Origin: Streptomyces ochraceiscleroticus
GTDB lineage: Bacteria > Actinomycetota > Actinomycetes > Streptomycetales > Streptomycetaceae
DNA length: 64,000 bases
Direction: 5' to 3'
Assembly: GCF_000720485.1 (NCBI RefSeq)
Contig: NZ_JOAX01000022.1
Location: 62,001-126,000, forward strand
This document shows, piece after piece, positions 27,116-35,405 of this stretch. The notes under the pieces are model-generated. The model was not told the origin of the DNA. It searched no databases and was given only the letters and a program-made list of their open reading frames with translations. The translations under genes and the position numbers were made by a program. How positions within the stretch are numbered: the first letter of the stretch is position 1; each line of letters opens with the position of its first letter.

Positions 27116-28513
27116 TCAGTGCTCCTTGTGGGTAGCGGATGACGGGCTCGGGGCGAGCGTGCGTCGGCTTCGGTCGGTGTGCGGGATGGTCGCGGACGAT
27201 GCCTGGTCCCGTGCGTGCCAGGTCTCGCGGGTCAGCAGCGTCGCCAGGAGTCCCAGGAGGCCGTAGAGACTGAACAGCACCGCGGGCCCGGTCCAGCCGA
27301 TGGCGGAGTACAGCGCGGTGGCGATCATGGGCGTGAAGCCGGAGACGACCGCGGAGAGCTGGTAGGCGAGGGAGGTGCCGGCCGTACGCGTCTTGGTGGC
27401 GAACAGCTCCGAGAACCAGGCGCCCTGCACACCGGCCAGAGCGTTCTGGCAGACGCAGTAGCTGACGACGAACGTCACCAGCACCAGCACCGCGCTTTCG
27501 GTACCGATGAGCAGGAACATCGGGACGCCCCACAGCAGTGTGACCGCCGAGCCCAGGAGATAGACCGGCCGCCGCCCGATCCGGTCGGAGAGGGCGCCCC
27601 ACGCAACGGTCGCGACGATGCCGAGCGCGGCGGCCGTCACGAGCGCGGTGAGGGAGACGGTCCCCGACACGTCCGGCGCGGCGTCGTCGTCCAGGTAGGA
27701 CAGTACGAAGGTGATGGACACCGCGTAGCCGGCGGTCTCCGCCGATCGGAGGCAGAAGGCGCGCACCACGTTGCGCCAGTCGTCACGGACCACCTCGAGC
27801 AGGGGGTTCCTGGCCACCTGGCCGGACTCTTTGAGCTCCTCGAACTCCGGTGACTCATCGATCTTCAGCCGGATGAGGATGCCCACGACGATCAGTACGG
27901 CGCTCAGCAGGAAGGGGACGCGCCAGGCCCAGGAGCCGTCCAGCGTGCGGGTGCTCACCAGGAACGCCAGGTTGGACAGGAGCAGCCCGACGGGGAAACC
28001 GGCCTGCGTGATGCCGGTGTACAGGCCGCGTTTGCGCCACGGGGCGTGTTCGAAGGTCATCAGGATGGCGCCGCCCCACTCGGCACCGAAGGCGAGCCCC
28101 TGCACGACGCGCACGATGACGAGCAGAATCGGCGCCCACAGACCGACTGCCTGGTAAGTGGGCAGACAGCCGATGAGCACGGTGGCGACGCCCATGATCA
28201 GCAGGGAGCCGACGAGTACCGGCTTGCGGCCGATGCGATCGCCCAGGTGACCGGCGATGATGCCGCCCAGGGGGCGGGCGGCGAAGCCGATGCCCAGGGT
28301 GGCGAACGACAGCAGCAGCGCGGCTGTCGGATCGGAGCCGGGGAAGAAGACGTCCCCGAAGTACAGGGCGGCCGCCGTGCCGAACCCGATGAAGTCGTAC
28401 GTCTCGATGACCGCGCCGACGCCGCAGCCGACGGCAACTCTGCGGCGTTCCGGTGAACCTTCCGCCCGTGGCCGCGCCGACGACGGTGGGGGTGGTGACA
28501 TGGAGCTGACCAT
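27116..28513 (-). CDS. MFS transporter, metabolite:H+ symporter (MHS) family
   Basis: A 465-residue permease with about 12 membrane helices. MHS hallmarks: GAVIETYDFIGFGTAAALYF, RPLGGIIAGHLGDRIGRKPV (the loop 2-3 motif), QGLAFGAEWGGAILM, and LSDRIGRRPVYLLG. The family imports organic acids, polyols and zwitterions (KgtP, ShiA, ProP). An ATG at 28513 with AAGGAGG six bases upstream sets the start. First gene of the transketolase/SDR operon, so it probably imports the pathway substrate. A perfect palindrome lies 36 bp upstream. Confidence 0.93.
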   Translation of the reverse strand: MVSSMSPPPPSSARPRAEGSPERRRVAVGCGVGAVIETYDFIGFGTAAALYFGDVFFPGSDPTAALLLSFATLGIGFAARPLGGIIAGHLGDRIGRKPVLVGSLLIMGVATVLIGCLPTYQAVGLWAPILLVIVRVVQGLAFGAEWGGAILMTFEHAPWRKRGLYTGITQAGFPVGLLLSNLAFLVSTRTLDGSWAWRVPFLLSAVLIVVGILIRLKIDESPEFEELKESGQVARNPLLEVVRDDWRNVVRAFCLRSAETAGYAVSITFVLSYLDDDAAPDVSGTVSLTALVTAAALGIVATVAWGALSDRIGRRPVYLLGSAVTLLWGVPMFLLIGTESAVLVLVTFVVSYCVCQNALAGVQGAWFSELFATKTRTAGTSLAYQLSAVVSGFTPMIATALYSAIGWTGPAVLFSLYGLLGLLATLLTRETWHARDQASSATIPHTDRSRRTLAPSPSSATHKEH

Positions 28514-28549
28514 GCGGATCCTCCTTGATCGCAATGCGTCCGCCTGCGG

Positions 28550-28571
28550 TGTTGACTGTTAACAGTCAACA
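28550..28571. promoter_or_regulatory. Perfect 22-bp palindrome, candidate GntR operator
   Basis: Half-site TGTTGACTGTT is followed directly by its exact reverse complement. It sits at about +4 to +25 of the predicted transport operon transcript and between the operon and the divergent GntR gene. The half-site core GTTGAC recurs at 28646-28658 nearer the GntR gene. Confidence 0.75.
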
Positions 28572-28581
28572 GATGTCGTCG

Positions 28582-28610
28582 ATATTGAGCGCCGGGATGG
28601 CGGATGTCAA
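28582..28610 (-). promoter_or_regulatory. Promoter of the MFS-transketolase-SDR operon
   Basis: Minus strand: TTGACA (28610-28605), 17-bp spacer, CAATAT (28587-28582). The predicted transcription start near 28575 abuts the palindrome at 28550-28571, so a protein bound there would block initiation. Confidence 0.55.
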
Positions 28611-28645
28611 CGCTTCCGACGGAGATCGTCGGTGGATCGTTGGCG

Positions 28646-28666
28646 GTCAACAGTTGACAGTAGGAT
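28646..28666 (+). promoter_or_regulatory. Second operator-like site and -10 of the GntR gene
   Basis: GTCAAC-A-GTTGAC (28646-28658) is a 13-bp palindrome around one central base and is followed by TAGGAT (28661-28666), a reasonable -10. The site would lie in the promoter spacer, consistent with autoregulation. Confidence 0.5.
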
Positions 28667-28711
28667 TTGAGAGCTACGCGCTGCTGTACATCACTGAAGG
28701 GGGAAACGGCC

Positions 28712-29392
28712 GTGACCGTTCCGGCATTGCCGAACCTTGATCGATCGACGTTGCGCGAGCGCGCTCTGGTGGCGCTGCGCACCGCGATCACCACAGGTCA
28801 GTACCGTCCCGGCGACCACCTGGGCGAGGTCGAGATCGCCTCCAGCATGTCGGTCAGCCGTGGCACCGTGCGCGAGGCCCTGCGGCATCTGCAGCAGGAA
28901 GGGCTGGTCGTGGCCGGTGCCCGCGGCATGCTGCGGGTGCGCGTCCTGTCACCGCAGGAAGTGCGCGAGCTGTTCCAGGTGCGCGAAGCCCTCGAAGGGC
29001 TGGCCGTGGCGCAGGTCATCGCCGCCCCGGACCGTACGGCCGCGGTGGCGGCGCTCCGGGAAGCGTTGCATCGTCTGGACAAGGCTCTTGAGGTGCCGGG
29101 TGACCTCGAAGGCCAGGTGGAGGCCGACCTCGCCTTCCATCTCCTGCTGTGCGAGCTGTCGGGGAACTCGATGCTGGTGACGACGTGGCGTCACCTTGAG
29201 GGACCGACGCGCATTGTGGTGATGAGCGCCGCCGGCGAGCAACGCATGCTCACCATGTCCGCGGCCCATCACGCCCCCATCGTCGATGCCATCGAGCGCG
29301 GGGACACGGACGCCGCGGTGGCCATCCTGCACGAGCACATGAGCTCCGCCATTGCCAACCTGCAGGCTCCCGCCGGGGGAGACACCGACTAA
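28712..29392 (+). CDS. GntR-family regulator, FCD subfamily, of the transketolase operon
   Basis: A 226-residue regulator: winged HTH in LGEVEIASSMSVSRGTVREA with LRHLQQEGLVV, then an FCD domain with FQVREALEGLAVAQVIA, DLAFHLLLCELSGNSML, and AAHHAPIVDAIERGD (metal-ligand His). The GTG at 28712 has GAAGGGGG eight bases upstream. It is divergent from the MFS-transketolase-SDR operon and flanks two palindromic sites sharing GTTGAC, which makes it the probable repressor. The effector would be a sugar acid or similar acid. Confidence 0.92.
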   Translation: MTVPALPNLDRSTLRERALVALRTAITTGQYRPGDHLGEVEIASSMSVSRGTVREALRHLQQEGLVVAGARGMLRVRVLSPQEVRELFQVREALEGLAVAQVIAAPDRTAAVAALREALHRLDKALEVPGDLEGQVEADLAFHLLLCELSGNSMLVTTWRHLEGPTRIVVMSAAGEQRMLTMSAAHHAPIVDAIERGDTDAAVAILHEHMSSAIANLQAPAGGDTD

Positions 29393-30279
29393 CGGCTCAC
29401 CGTCGCCAGGAGCTGTGTGACCAGGGGATTCGAGTCGTACGTGCGCCAGGCGACGGCGACTCGTGTGCGGGCGCTGCCGGGCTCGATCCTGCGGAAGGCG
29501 ACCCCTTTGAGGCGGACGCGGCGGATGCTTGCCGGCGCCAGCGAGACCCCCAGTTCGGCCTCCACCAGGGCGCAGACGGTCTGCCATTCCACCGCGTGTT
29601 GGGCGACCCGCGGCGTGAAGCCTGCCGCGGTGCACAGTCCGGTGATCCGGTCGTACAACTGCGGGCCGACCGCGCGGGGGAGGAGCACGAAGGGGGAGTC
29701 CGCCAACTGACGGACGTGGACGCTGCGTTGGGCGGCGAGAGGGTGCGTGGACGGCAACACGGCCACGAAGGGTTCGGTCAGCACGGTTCTGAAGTCGAGT
29801 TCCGTTGTGTCGGCGGGTGGCTCGCGCAGCAGACCGATGTCGATGGTGTTGTCATGCAGAGCGGCGAGCTGTGGCGCCGTGGTCATCTCGTGGATGTCCA
29901 GATGTACGTCGGGGAACCGCCCCCGGAAGGTGCGCAGCAGGCCGGGGAGGACGGTCAGAGCAAGGGAGGCGGCGAAGCCGATCCGCAGGCGTCCGGCCCG
30001 GCCACTGCCGACGGCCCGGGCCGCGGCCAGGCCGTCCGAGAGGGCGGCGATGGCTCGTTGGGCGGCGGGCAGGAGTTCTTCGCCTGCCGGGGTGAGGGCG
30101 ATGGCTCCCGGCGCGCGGTGGAACAGCGCATGGCCGACCTTGTCCTCCAGGCGGCGGATCTGTTGGCTCAGCGGGGGCTGGGCGATGCCCAGGCGGGCGG
30201 CCGCGCGACCGAAGTGGAGCTCCTCGGCGAGCACAACGAAAGCGTGCAGCTGCGGAAGGGGAAGTTCGGGCCGGTCCAT
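29389..30279 (-). CDS. LysR-family transcriptional regulator
   Basis: A 296-residue regulator: HTH ([35 protein letters not shown]) and effector domain with RLRIGFAASLALTVLPGLL. The C-terminal half contains GVSLAPASIRRVRLKGVAF. It overlaps by four bases the stop of the convergent GntR gene and is divergent from a RidA-family gene 72 bp away, the likely target. Confidence 0.92.
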   Translation of the reverse strand: MDRPELPLPQLHAFVVLAEELHFGRAAARLGIAQPPLSQQIRRLEDKVGHALFHRAPGAIALTPAGEELLPAAQRAIAALSDGLAAARAVGSGRAGRLRIGFAASLALTVLPGLLRTFRGRFPDVHLDIHEMTTAPQLAALHDNTIDIGLLREPPADTTELDFRTVLTEPFVAVLPSTHPLAAQRSVHVRQLADSPFVLLPRAVGPQLYDRITGLCTAAGFTPRVAQHAVEWQTVCALVEAELGVSLAPASIRRVRLKGVAFRRIEPGSARTRVAVAWRTYDSNPLVTQLLATVSR

Positions 30280-30351
30280 ACGCCTAGAGATATCAGTCCA
30301 TCCCGGTAGCTGTATTAGACGTATCGATGCCGGTCACTTAGCGTTCGGCGC

Positions 30352-30744
30352 ATGACAGAGCGACGTGCGATCCTCAGCGGCTCGACGTTTGAGGAGCAGA
30401 TCGGCTATGCCCGGGCCGTGGTCGACGGTGACTGGGTGCATGTGTCCGGGACGACCGGGTTCGACTACACCACCATGACGATCTCCGAGGACGTGGTGGA
30501 GCAGGCGGAGCAGTGCGTGCGCAACATCGAGGCCGCGCTGGCCGAGGCGAAGTGCACCCTCGCCGACGTGGTACGGGTGCGGTACCTGCTGCCCGACCGG
30601 GCGGACTTCGAGCCCTGCTGGCCGGTTCTGCGCCGCGCCTTCGGCGAGGTACGGCCGGCCGCCACGATGCTCGTGTGCGGCCTGGCCGACCCCCGTATGA
30701 AGATCGAGATCGAGGTGTACGCGCGGTCGACCGCCGCCGCGTAG
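30352..30744 (+). CDS. RidA family protein (Rid/YER057c/UK114)
   Basis: A 130-residue trimeric-type protein with VSGTTGFDYTTM, QAEQCVRNIEAALAEA, and RPAATMLVCGLADPRMKIEIE, in which the conserved Arg before P-A-A-T is the imine-binding residue. RidA enzymes hydrolyse reactive enamines/imines such as 2-aminoacrylate; this subgroup (with VEIEVYA ending) also occurs in catabolic roles. No clear Shine-Dalgarno precedes the ATG, so it may be leaderless. Divergent from a LysR gene. Confidence 0.92.
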   Translation: MTERRAILSGSTFEEQIGYARAVVDGDWVHVSGTTGFDYTTMTISEDVVEQAEQCVRNIEAALAEAKCTLADVVRVRYLLPDRADFEPCWPVLRRAFGEVRPAATMLVCGLADPRMKIEIEVYARSTAAA

Positions 30745-30795
30745 CCGGTCAGCCCGTCGAGACCGTCGACCTACGCCACCGTCGTCACCATCGAC

Positions 30796-32280
30796 CTACG
30801 CCACTGTCGACTTCGGCGGCCTCGGTCGGGCCCGGTCGGCGCTGTCCTCGGTCGCCTCGGCCGGCTGCTCATGGTCACGCGTGTCCTGACGTGTGTTCTG
30901 ACTCGTGTCACGACGCGCGTCCCACGTGGCGAGGTCGACGACCTGGTCGTCCGGGAAGAGGGCGCAGGTACGGCCATCGGCCACGAACACACTGCGCGGC
31001 GCGGTGTCCAGCACGGACGCGGCGACGAACGTACCGACGATATGGGTGAAGTCGCAGACCGCGCCGATGCGGAACAGCGACCGGGATTCGGTGGTGACCT
31101 CGTCGCCCCCGGCGCGCAGGACGATGCGCTGATCGGCGGCGATGGCGCGGGTGGTGACGGCGACGGCGATGTTCTCCAGCCCGTCCGAGGCGACCGCGGC
31201 AAGTGCTCGTGCCCGCCGTACGGAGAGGCGCTCCAGCAGGAAGCGGTCGCCGCCGCGGCCGAGGATGACGGGGATGTCGCGCGCGCGGGCCAGCGGCAGG
31301 CAGGCGGCGTGGGGGTTGCGTTCCACGGCGACGACCTTGATGCCGAGGTCACGCAACTGGGCGGACAGGCGCAGGCCCACCTGGCCCAGGCCGACGACGA
31401 TGACGTGGTCACGGCGCGGTATGGAGCGGGCTCCGAGGATGCTGGTCATCCGGTGTCCGGTGAACCGGTCGACCACGCTCGCGGTGAAGACGGCTGCCAG
31501 GACCAGGACGCCGAGCATGGAGACGGCGGAGAAGATCTTGTACCAGCCCGGGCCGTGCTCCGCGTGCGGTGAGGAGCCGACCGTGGTGAGCGTGCGGGCG
31601 GCATTCCACGTGGCATCGGGCCAGGGCTCGTGGAGTACGAGGACGCCGAGTGTGACGTCCACCGCCAGCGCCAGCAGCAGCGCGGTGAAACTCGCGACGA
31701 GCACCTTGGCGGACGTACCGAGGGAGCGGAACCAGGACGCCAGGGTGGAACGTGGCCGGTGGTTCGCGTGGGTGGTGAGGGTCCGCCTGGGCAGGTGCTC
31801 GATGGTGGTGGTGCCGCCTTCGCGGCGGACGCCGACGACCTCGTTGCCGAGGGGCTGGAGGATGGCGTATTGGGGCGCGAGGCAACTGGCCAGCAGGCTG
31901 GGCACGATGGCATCGGTCATGCTCAGCACGGTGCAGTTGGGAATGGTCCGGCTGACCTCGTCGGCGACGGTGCGGTCGAAGAGGGTCACCACCAGCCGGA
32001 CGCCGGGCTTGAGGTGCTCGGCCAGCAGGGCATAGCGCAGGGCCACGATGTCATCGCGGGAGACGATGGCGATCGCGTCGACGGGGTGCTGCAGTCGCCG
32101 GCGCAGGGCGTCGTCGCCGGGGCGGGGCAGCCGGTACGCGGTGCCGCCCCAGCGCTCGACGCATGCGGCGGCCGAACGGCCCAGGGCCTCGTCGTCCTCA
32201 ATGATCACAACGCGCTGCCCCGCCGTGGGGGCATGCAGGCGCGCGTCAGTAGGGGATGCTTGGGATATCTGTGAGCTCAA
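30796..32280 (-). CDS. Potassium-channel-like protein with two RCK/TrkA-N domains and a degenerate filter
   Basis: A 494-residue protein. Residues ~20-140 form a Rossmann-like domain whose glycine loop is absent (VVIIEDDEALG), then membrane helices at about 192-215 and 255-280 flank a pore-like loop. In that loop the TVGYG filter reads TTVGSSPHA, so selectivity or conduction is doubtful. A second RCK domain begins HVIVVGLGQVGLRLSAQLRD with an intact GxGxxG. The order (RCK, 2TM pore, RCK) resembles Castor/Pollux-like ion channels. The C-terminal tail is low-complexity (RDTSQNTRQDTRD) and encoded by imperfect repeats. Confidence 0.8.
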   Translation of the reverse strand: MSSQISQASPTDARLHAPTAGQRVVIIEDDEALGRSAAACVERWGGTAYRLPRPGDDALRRRLQHPVDAIAIVSRDDIVALRYALLAEHLKPGVRLVVTLFDRTVADEVSRTIPNCTVLSMTDAIVPSLLASCLAPQYAILQPLGNEVVGVRREGGTTTIEHLPRRTLTTHANHRPRSTLASWFRSLGTSAKVLVASFTALLLALAVDVTLGVLVLHEPWPDATWNAARTLTTVGSSPHAEHGPGWYKIFSAVSMLGVLVLAAVFTASVVDRFTGHRMTSILGARSIPRRDHVIVVGLGQVGLRLSAQLRDLGIKVVAVERNPHAACLPLARARDIPVILGRGGDRFLLERLSVRRARALAAVASDGLENIAVAVTTRAIAADQRIVLRAGGDEVTTESRSLFRIGAVCDFTHIVGTFVAASVLDTAPRSVFVADGRTCALFPDDQVVDLATWDARRDTSQNTRQDTRDHEQPAEATEDSADRARPRPPKSTVA

Positions 32281-32680
32281 CCCGTCGGCCTTTCTGCAAC
32301 GTCGGGGCCCGAGCTGCCCCTTGACTTGGCGGGCCCGGCATTGCCTGGTCGAGGCGGGGTGCGGGATGTGGCACGGTCAGCTCGTCCGGCGCGCTGCCTC
32401 GCGATCACGTGCCAGAGGGTGCGGCACGGCCGAGGTGCTGAGCTGAAGCGTTCCTTTTGTAACACGCCCCCACGGGCAGCCGACTCCTCCGCCTGTCACA
32501 AATCTCCCGATGGGATTGGTACATATGTCGAATGCGCCTGGGCCGGGAAGATGCGGTTGACGCCCGAGCTGCATCCCATAGGCGGCGCTTATACAGGGCA
32601 TCGATTTTTGGTCGTGGACCCGCTTCGTGTGACCCGGTTCACTGTGGCTGCCAATATGCGTGGCGCTGATCGGGCTCGGC
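32281..32680. other. Gene-free stretch upstream of dctA
   Basis: About 400 bp between the channel-like gene and the dctA operator region with no credible coding sequence on either strand. It is less GC-rich in its right half (for example TTCCTTTTGTAAC near 32450 and GGTACATATG near 32520) than its surroundings, as expected of a long divergent control region. Confidence 0.5.
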
Positions 32681-32707
32681 GTCACGTGGGTTACGGCCTC
32701 ACGTGAC
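32681..32707. promoter_or_regulatory. Inverted pair of CACGTG boxes upstream of dctA
   Basis: GTCACGTG and CACGTGAC, exact reverse complements, separated by 11 bases; each contains a CACGTG palindrome, and the two box centres are 17 bp apart. It lies 85 bp before the dctA start. A likely regulator site for the dctA-glycerate kinase unit, binder unknown. Confidence 0.55.
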
Positions 32708-32791
32708 GGGCGCGCCTTACGCGGAGCCGCCGCGCGGCGAGTCTGTGCAACACGCCAGGCCGGACCCTCTTCGCGCCTGGAGGAGGTTGCA

Positions 32792-34195
32792 ATGACGCAG
32801 ACCCCAGCACCTGTCGCGGTGGGCGGCGGTAAGCCGTCGAAACCGTGGTGGCGACAGCTCTACGTACAGGTGCTCCTGGCGATCGTCATCGGGATCTTCC
32901 TGGGCTGGCGATGGCCGGATCTCGCCACCTCGATGGAGCCGATCGGGACCACATTCATCGCGGCGATGAAGATGCTGATCGGACCCATTGTGTTCCTGAC
33001 CATCATCGGCGGCATCGCCGGCGTCGCGGATCTGAAGAAGGTCGGCCTGACCGGCATCAAGGCCCTCACCTACTTCCAGGTGGGCACGATCGTCGCGCTG
33101 CTGACCGGCCTGGTCGCCATCAACGTCTTCCGCCTCGGCGACGGGGTGCACGCCGACCCGTCCACGATCAGCACATCGGGCGAGGCCGACCAGTACATCA
33201 AGAGCGGCGAGCATCAGCACTGGTGGGAGTTCCTGACCAATCTGGTGCCGCACAGTTTCTTCGGCGCGTTCGTCGAGGGCGACATCCTGCAGGTCATCTT
33301 CCTTGCCGTGATCTTCGGTATCGCGCTCAAGAGCGTGGGCAAGATCGGTGAGCCGGTCATCGCGAGCGTGAACCGCCTGACCGAAGTGGTCTTCAAGGTG
33401 CTGGCCTTCATCATGAAGGCCGCCCCGCTGGGTGCGTTCGGCGCGATGTCCTACGCCATCGGTAAGTTCGGGATATCGACCCTGACCAGCCTCGGTTCGC
33501 TGATCGCGCTGTTCTACGTCACCTCGATCCTGTTTGTCGTCGTCGTGCTGGGAACGGTCCTGGCCGCCTTCGTGAAGCTGAACATCTTCCAGCTCTTCCG
33601 TTACTTCAAGGAAGAGTTCTTTCTCGTACTGGGCACCTCGACGGCCGAGCCCGCGTTGCCGGGCCTGATGCGCAAGCTGCAGTTCATGGGCGTGGAGAAG
33701 TCCACGGTCGGGCTCGTCGTGCCGACCGGCTACAGCTTCAACCTGGACGGCGCGGCCATTTACCTGTCCCTGGCGACGCTCTACATCGCGCAGGCCACGG
33801 ACACACCGTTGTCGATCGGGCAGCAGTTGGGCCTGCTCGCGGTGATGCTGCTGACGTCGAAGGGGGCCGCGGGCGTGGCAGGCGGTGGTTTCATCGCGCT
33901 GACCGCGACGCTGTCGACGGTGGGTCATGTCCCGGCCGCCGGCATCATGCTCATCTTCGGCATCGACAAGTTCATGTCGGAATGCCGGGCGTTGGTGAAT
34001 TTCTATGGCAACGCGGTTGCCACGTTGTTCATTGCCACATGGGAGAACGGTCTCGACTTGGCGCGGGCGCGCGCGGTGCTGGCCGGGCATGAGGTACTCC
34101 CATCTACCGACCCTGTCGACCCCGCCGACTCTGTCGATTCCGTGGATTCTGTCGCCGCGGGCGGCCGTCCGGGGGCGAAGGTGGCGCCGCGATGA
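32792..34195 (+). CDS. dctA: C4-dicarboxylate:cation symporter
   Basis: A 467-residue DAACS-family transporter importing succinate, fumarate, malate or tartrate with protons or sodium. Motifs: MLIGPIVFLTIIGGIAG, the hairpin loop region LGTSTAEPALPGLM, the family signature PTGYSFNLDGAAIYLSLA, and the second hairpin TSKGAAGVAGGGFIALTATL. GGAGGAGG precedes the ATG at 32792. The C-terminal tail is a low-complexity DPVDPADSVDSVDSV segment encoded by short repeats. It overlaps the glycerate kinase gene by four bases, so uptake and kinase are translationally coupled. Confidence 0.95.
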   Translation: MTQTPAPVAVGGGKPSKPWWRQLYVQVLLAIVIGIFLGWRWPDLATSMEPIGTTFIAAMKMLIGPIVFLTIIGGIAGVADLKKVGLTGIKALTYFQVGTIVALLTGLVAINVFRLGDGVHADPSTISTSGEADQYIKSGEHQHWWEFLTNLVPHSFFGAFVEGDILQVIFLAVIFGIALKSVGKIGEPVIASVNRLTEVVFKVLAFIMKAAPLGAFGAMSYAIGKFGISTLTSLGSLIALFYVTSILFVVVVLGTVLAAFVKLNIFQLFRYFKEEFFLVLGTSTAEPALPGLMRKLQFMGVEKSTVGLVVPTGYSFNLDGAAIYLSLATLYIAQATDTPLSIGQQLGLLAVMLLTSKGAAGVAGGGFIALTATLSTVGHVPAAGIMLIFGIDKFMSECRALVNFYGNAVATLFIATWENGLDLARARAVLAGHEVLPSTDPVDPADSVDSVDSVAAGGRPGAKVAPR

Positions 34196-35361
34196 CTTCT
34201 GTGCTGATCGCCCCGGACAAGTTCAAGGGCTCTCTCACCGCCGACGAGGTCGCCACTGCGCTGGAAGCGGGCCTGCTCTCCCAGGCCCCTGGCACGCATG
34301 TCCGCCGGCTGCCGCTCGCGGATGGTGGCGAGGGAAGTGTGGCGGCTGCCCGCGCTGCCGGGTTCATCACTCGCCACGTAACGGTCACCGGCCCTACGGG
34401 GCAGCCCGTCACCGCTGCCCTGGGATTCCGCGGCGGCACCGTGGTGATCGAAGCCGCGCAGATCTGCGGCCTGGGTGTACTGCCGGAGGAACGTAAGGCA
34501 CCGTTGACCGCCACCAGCTACGGGCTGGGCGAGGCCATACGGTATGCAATAGCCGGGAAACTGAATGCGGGCACGGGCACGGGTACGACCCCGGACACCA
34601 TCGTGCTCGCCCTCGGTGGCGTGGCCACCACCGACGGAGGCGCCGGAATGCTGCAGGCGCTCGGTGCGTACCTGCACCGAGCCGGCGGGGAGCCCGTCGG
34701 CCGCGGCGGTGCCGGCCTGGGCGAACTCGCCACTGCCGACCTCGCGCCCGCAGTGCGGGCCCTCACCGGTACGGAGCTGGTGATCACCACCGATGTGGAC
34801 AACCGACTGCTCGGCCCTCGCGGAGCCGCAGCTGTCTACGGTCCGCAAAAGGGCGCGAACGATGCCGACGTACGCCTGCTGGACGACTGCCTCGACCGGT
34901 TCGTACGAGTACTGGAGCAGTGCGGCACCCCGCACTCCCGGGAGGCCGCCGCCGCACCCGGCTCCGGCGCCGCCGGCGGCCTGGGCTACGCCGCTCGGCT
35001 CCTCGGCGGCCGTGTCCGCTCCGGAGCCGACTACTTCCTGACCCTGCTCGGCGCGGACCGGCTGCTGGACCGCAGCGACTTCGTCATCACCGGCGAGGGC
35101 AGCCTCGACGAGCAGTCGCTGTCGGGCAAACTGCCGGTCGCCCTCGCCCGGCGAGCCCAGCGGCGCGGCGTCCCCGTCCATGCCGTGGCCGGCCGCTGCA
35201 CCCTGCCGGACTCCCGGACGCACCCCTACTTCCGCTCCGTCCAGGCCCTGGCCGACCTGACCGACGAGGATTCCGCACACGACAGTGCCCTCTCCGCCCG
35301 GTTGCTCAGCAGTTGCGGGCAGATGATCGCAGACCGGTGGATCGGCGGTACGGATCGATAG
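34192..35361 (+). CDS. Glycerate kinase (type II, GarK/GlxK family)
   Basis: A 389-residue enzyme phosphorylating D-glycerate to 2-phosphoglycerate. Family motifs: IAPDKFKGSLTADEVA at the N-terminus, PLADGGEGSVAAA, ALGGVATTDGGAGMLQALGA, and VITGEGSLDEQSLSGKLPVA. The ATG overlaps the dctA stop. With the tartrate dehydrogenase/decarboxylase gene 1.1 kb downstream it completes a tartrate to glycerate to 2-phosphoglycerate route feeding glycolysis. Confidence 0.96.
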   Translation: MTSVLIAPDKFKGSLTADEVATALEAGLLSQAPGTHVRRLPLADGGEGSVAAARAAGFITRHVTVTGPTGQPVTAALGFRGGTVVIEAAQICGLGVLPEERKAPLTATSYGLGEAIRYAIAGKLNAGTGTGTTPDTIVLALGGVATTDGGAGMLQALGAYLHRAGGEPVGRGGAGLGELATADLAPAVRALTGTELVITTDVDNRLLGPRGAAAVYGPQKGANDADVRLLDDCLDRFVRVLEQCGTPHSREAAAAPGSGAAGGLGYAARLLGGRVRSGADYFLTLLGADRLLDRSDFVITGEGSLDEQSLSGKLPVALARRAQRRGVPVHAVAGRCTLPDSRTHPYFRSVQALADLTDEDSAHDSALSARLLSSCGQMIADRWIGGTDR

Positions 35362-35405
35362 GCTGCGCCTGTCGAATCGAACGTGATGACGGTGGCGGAG
35401 GGGTC

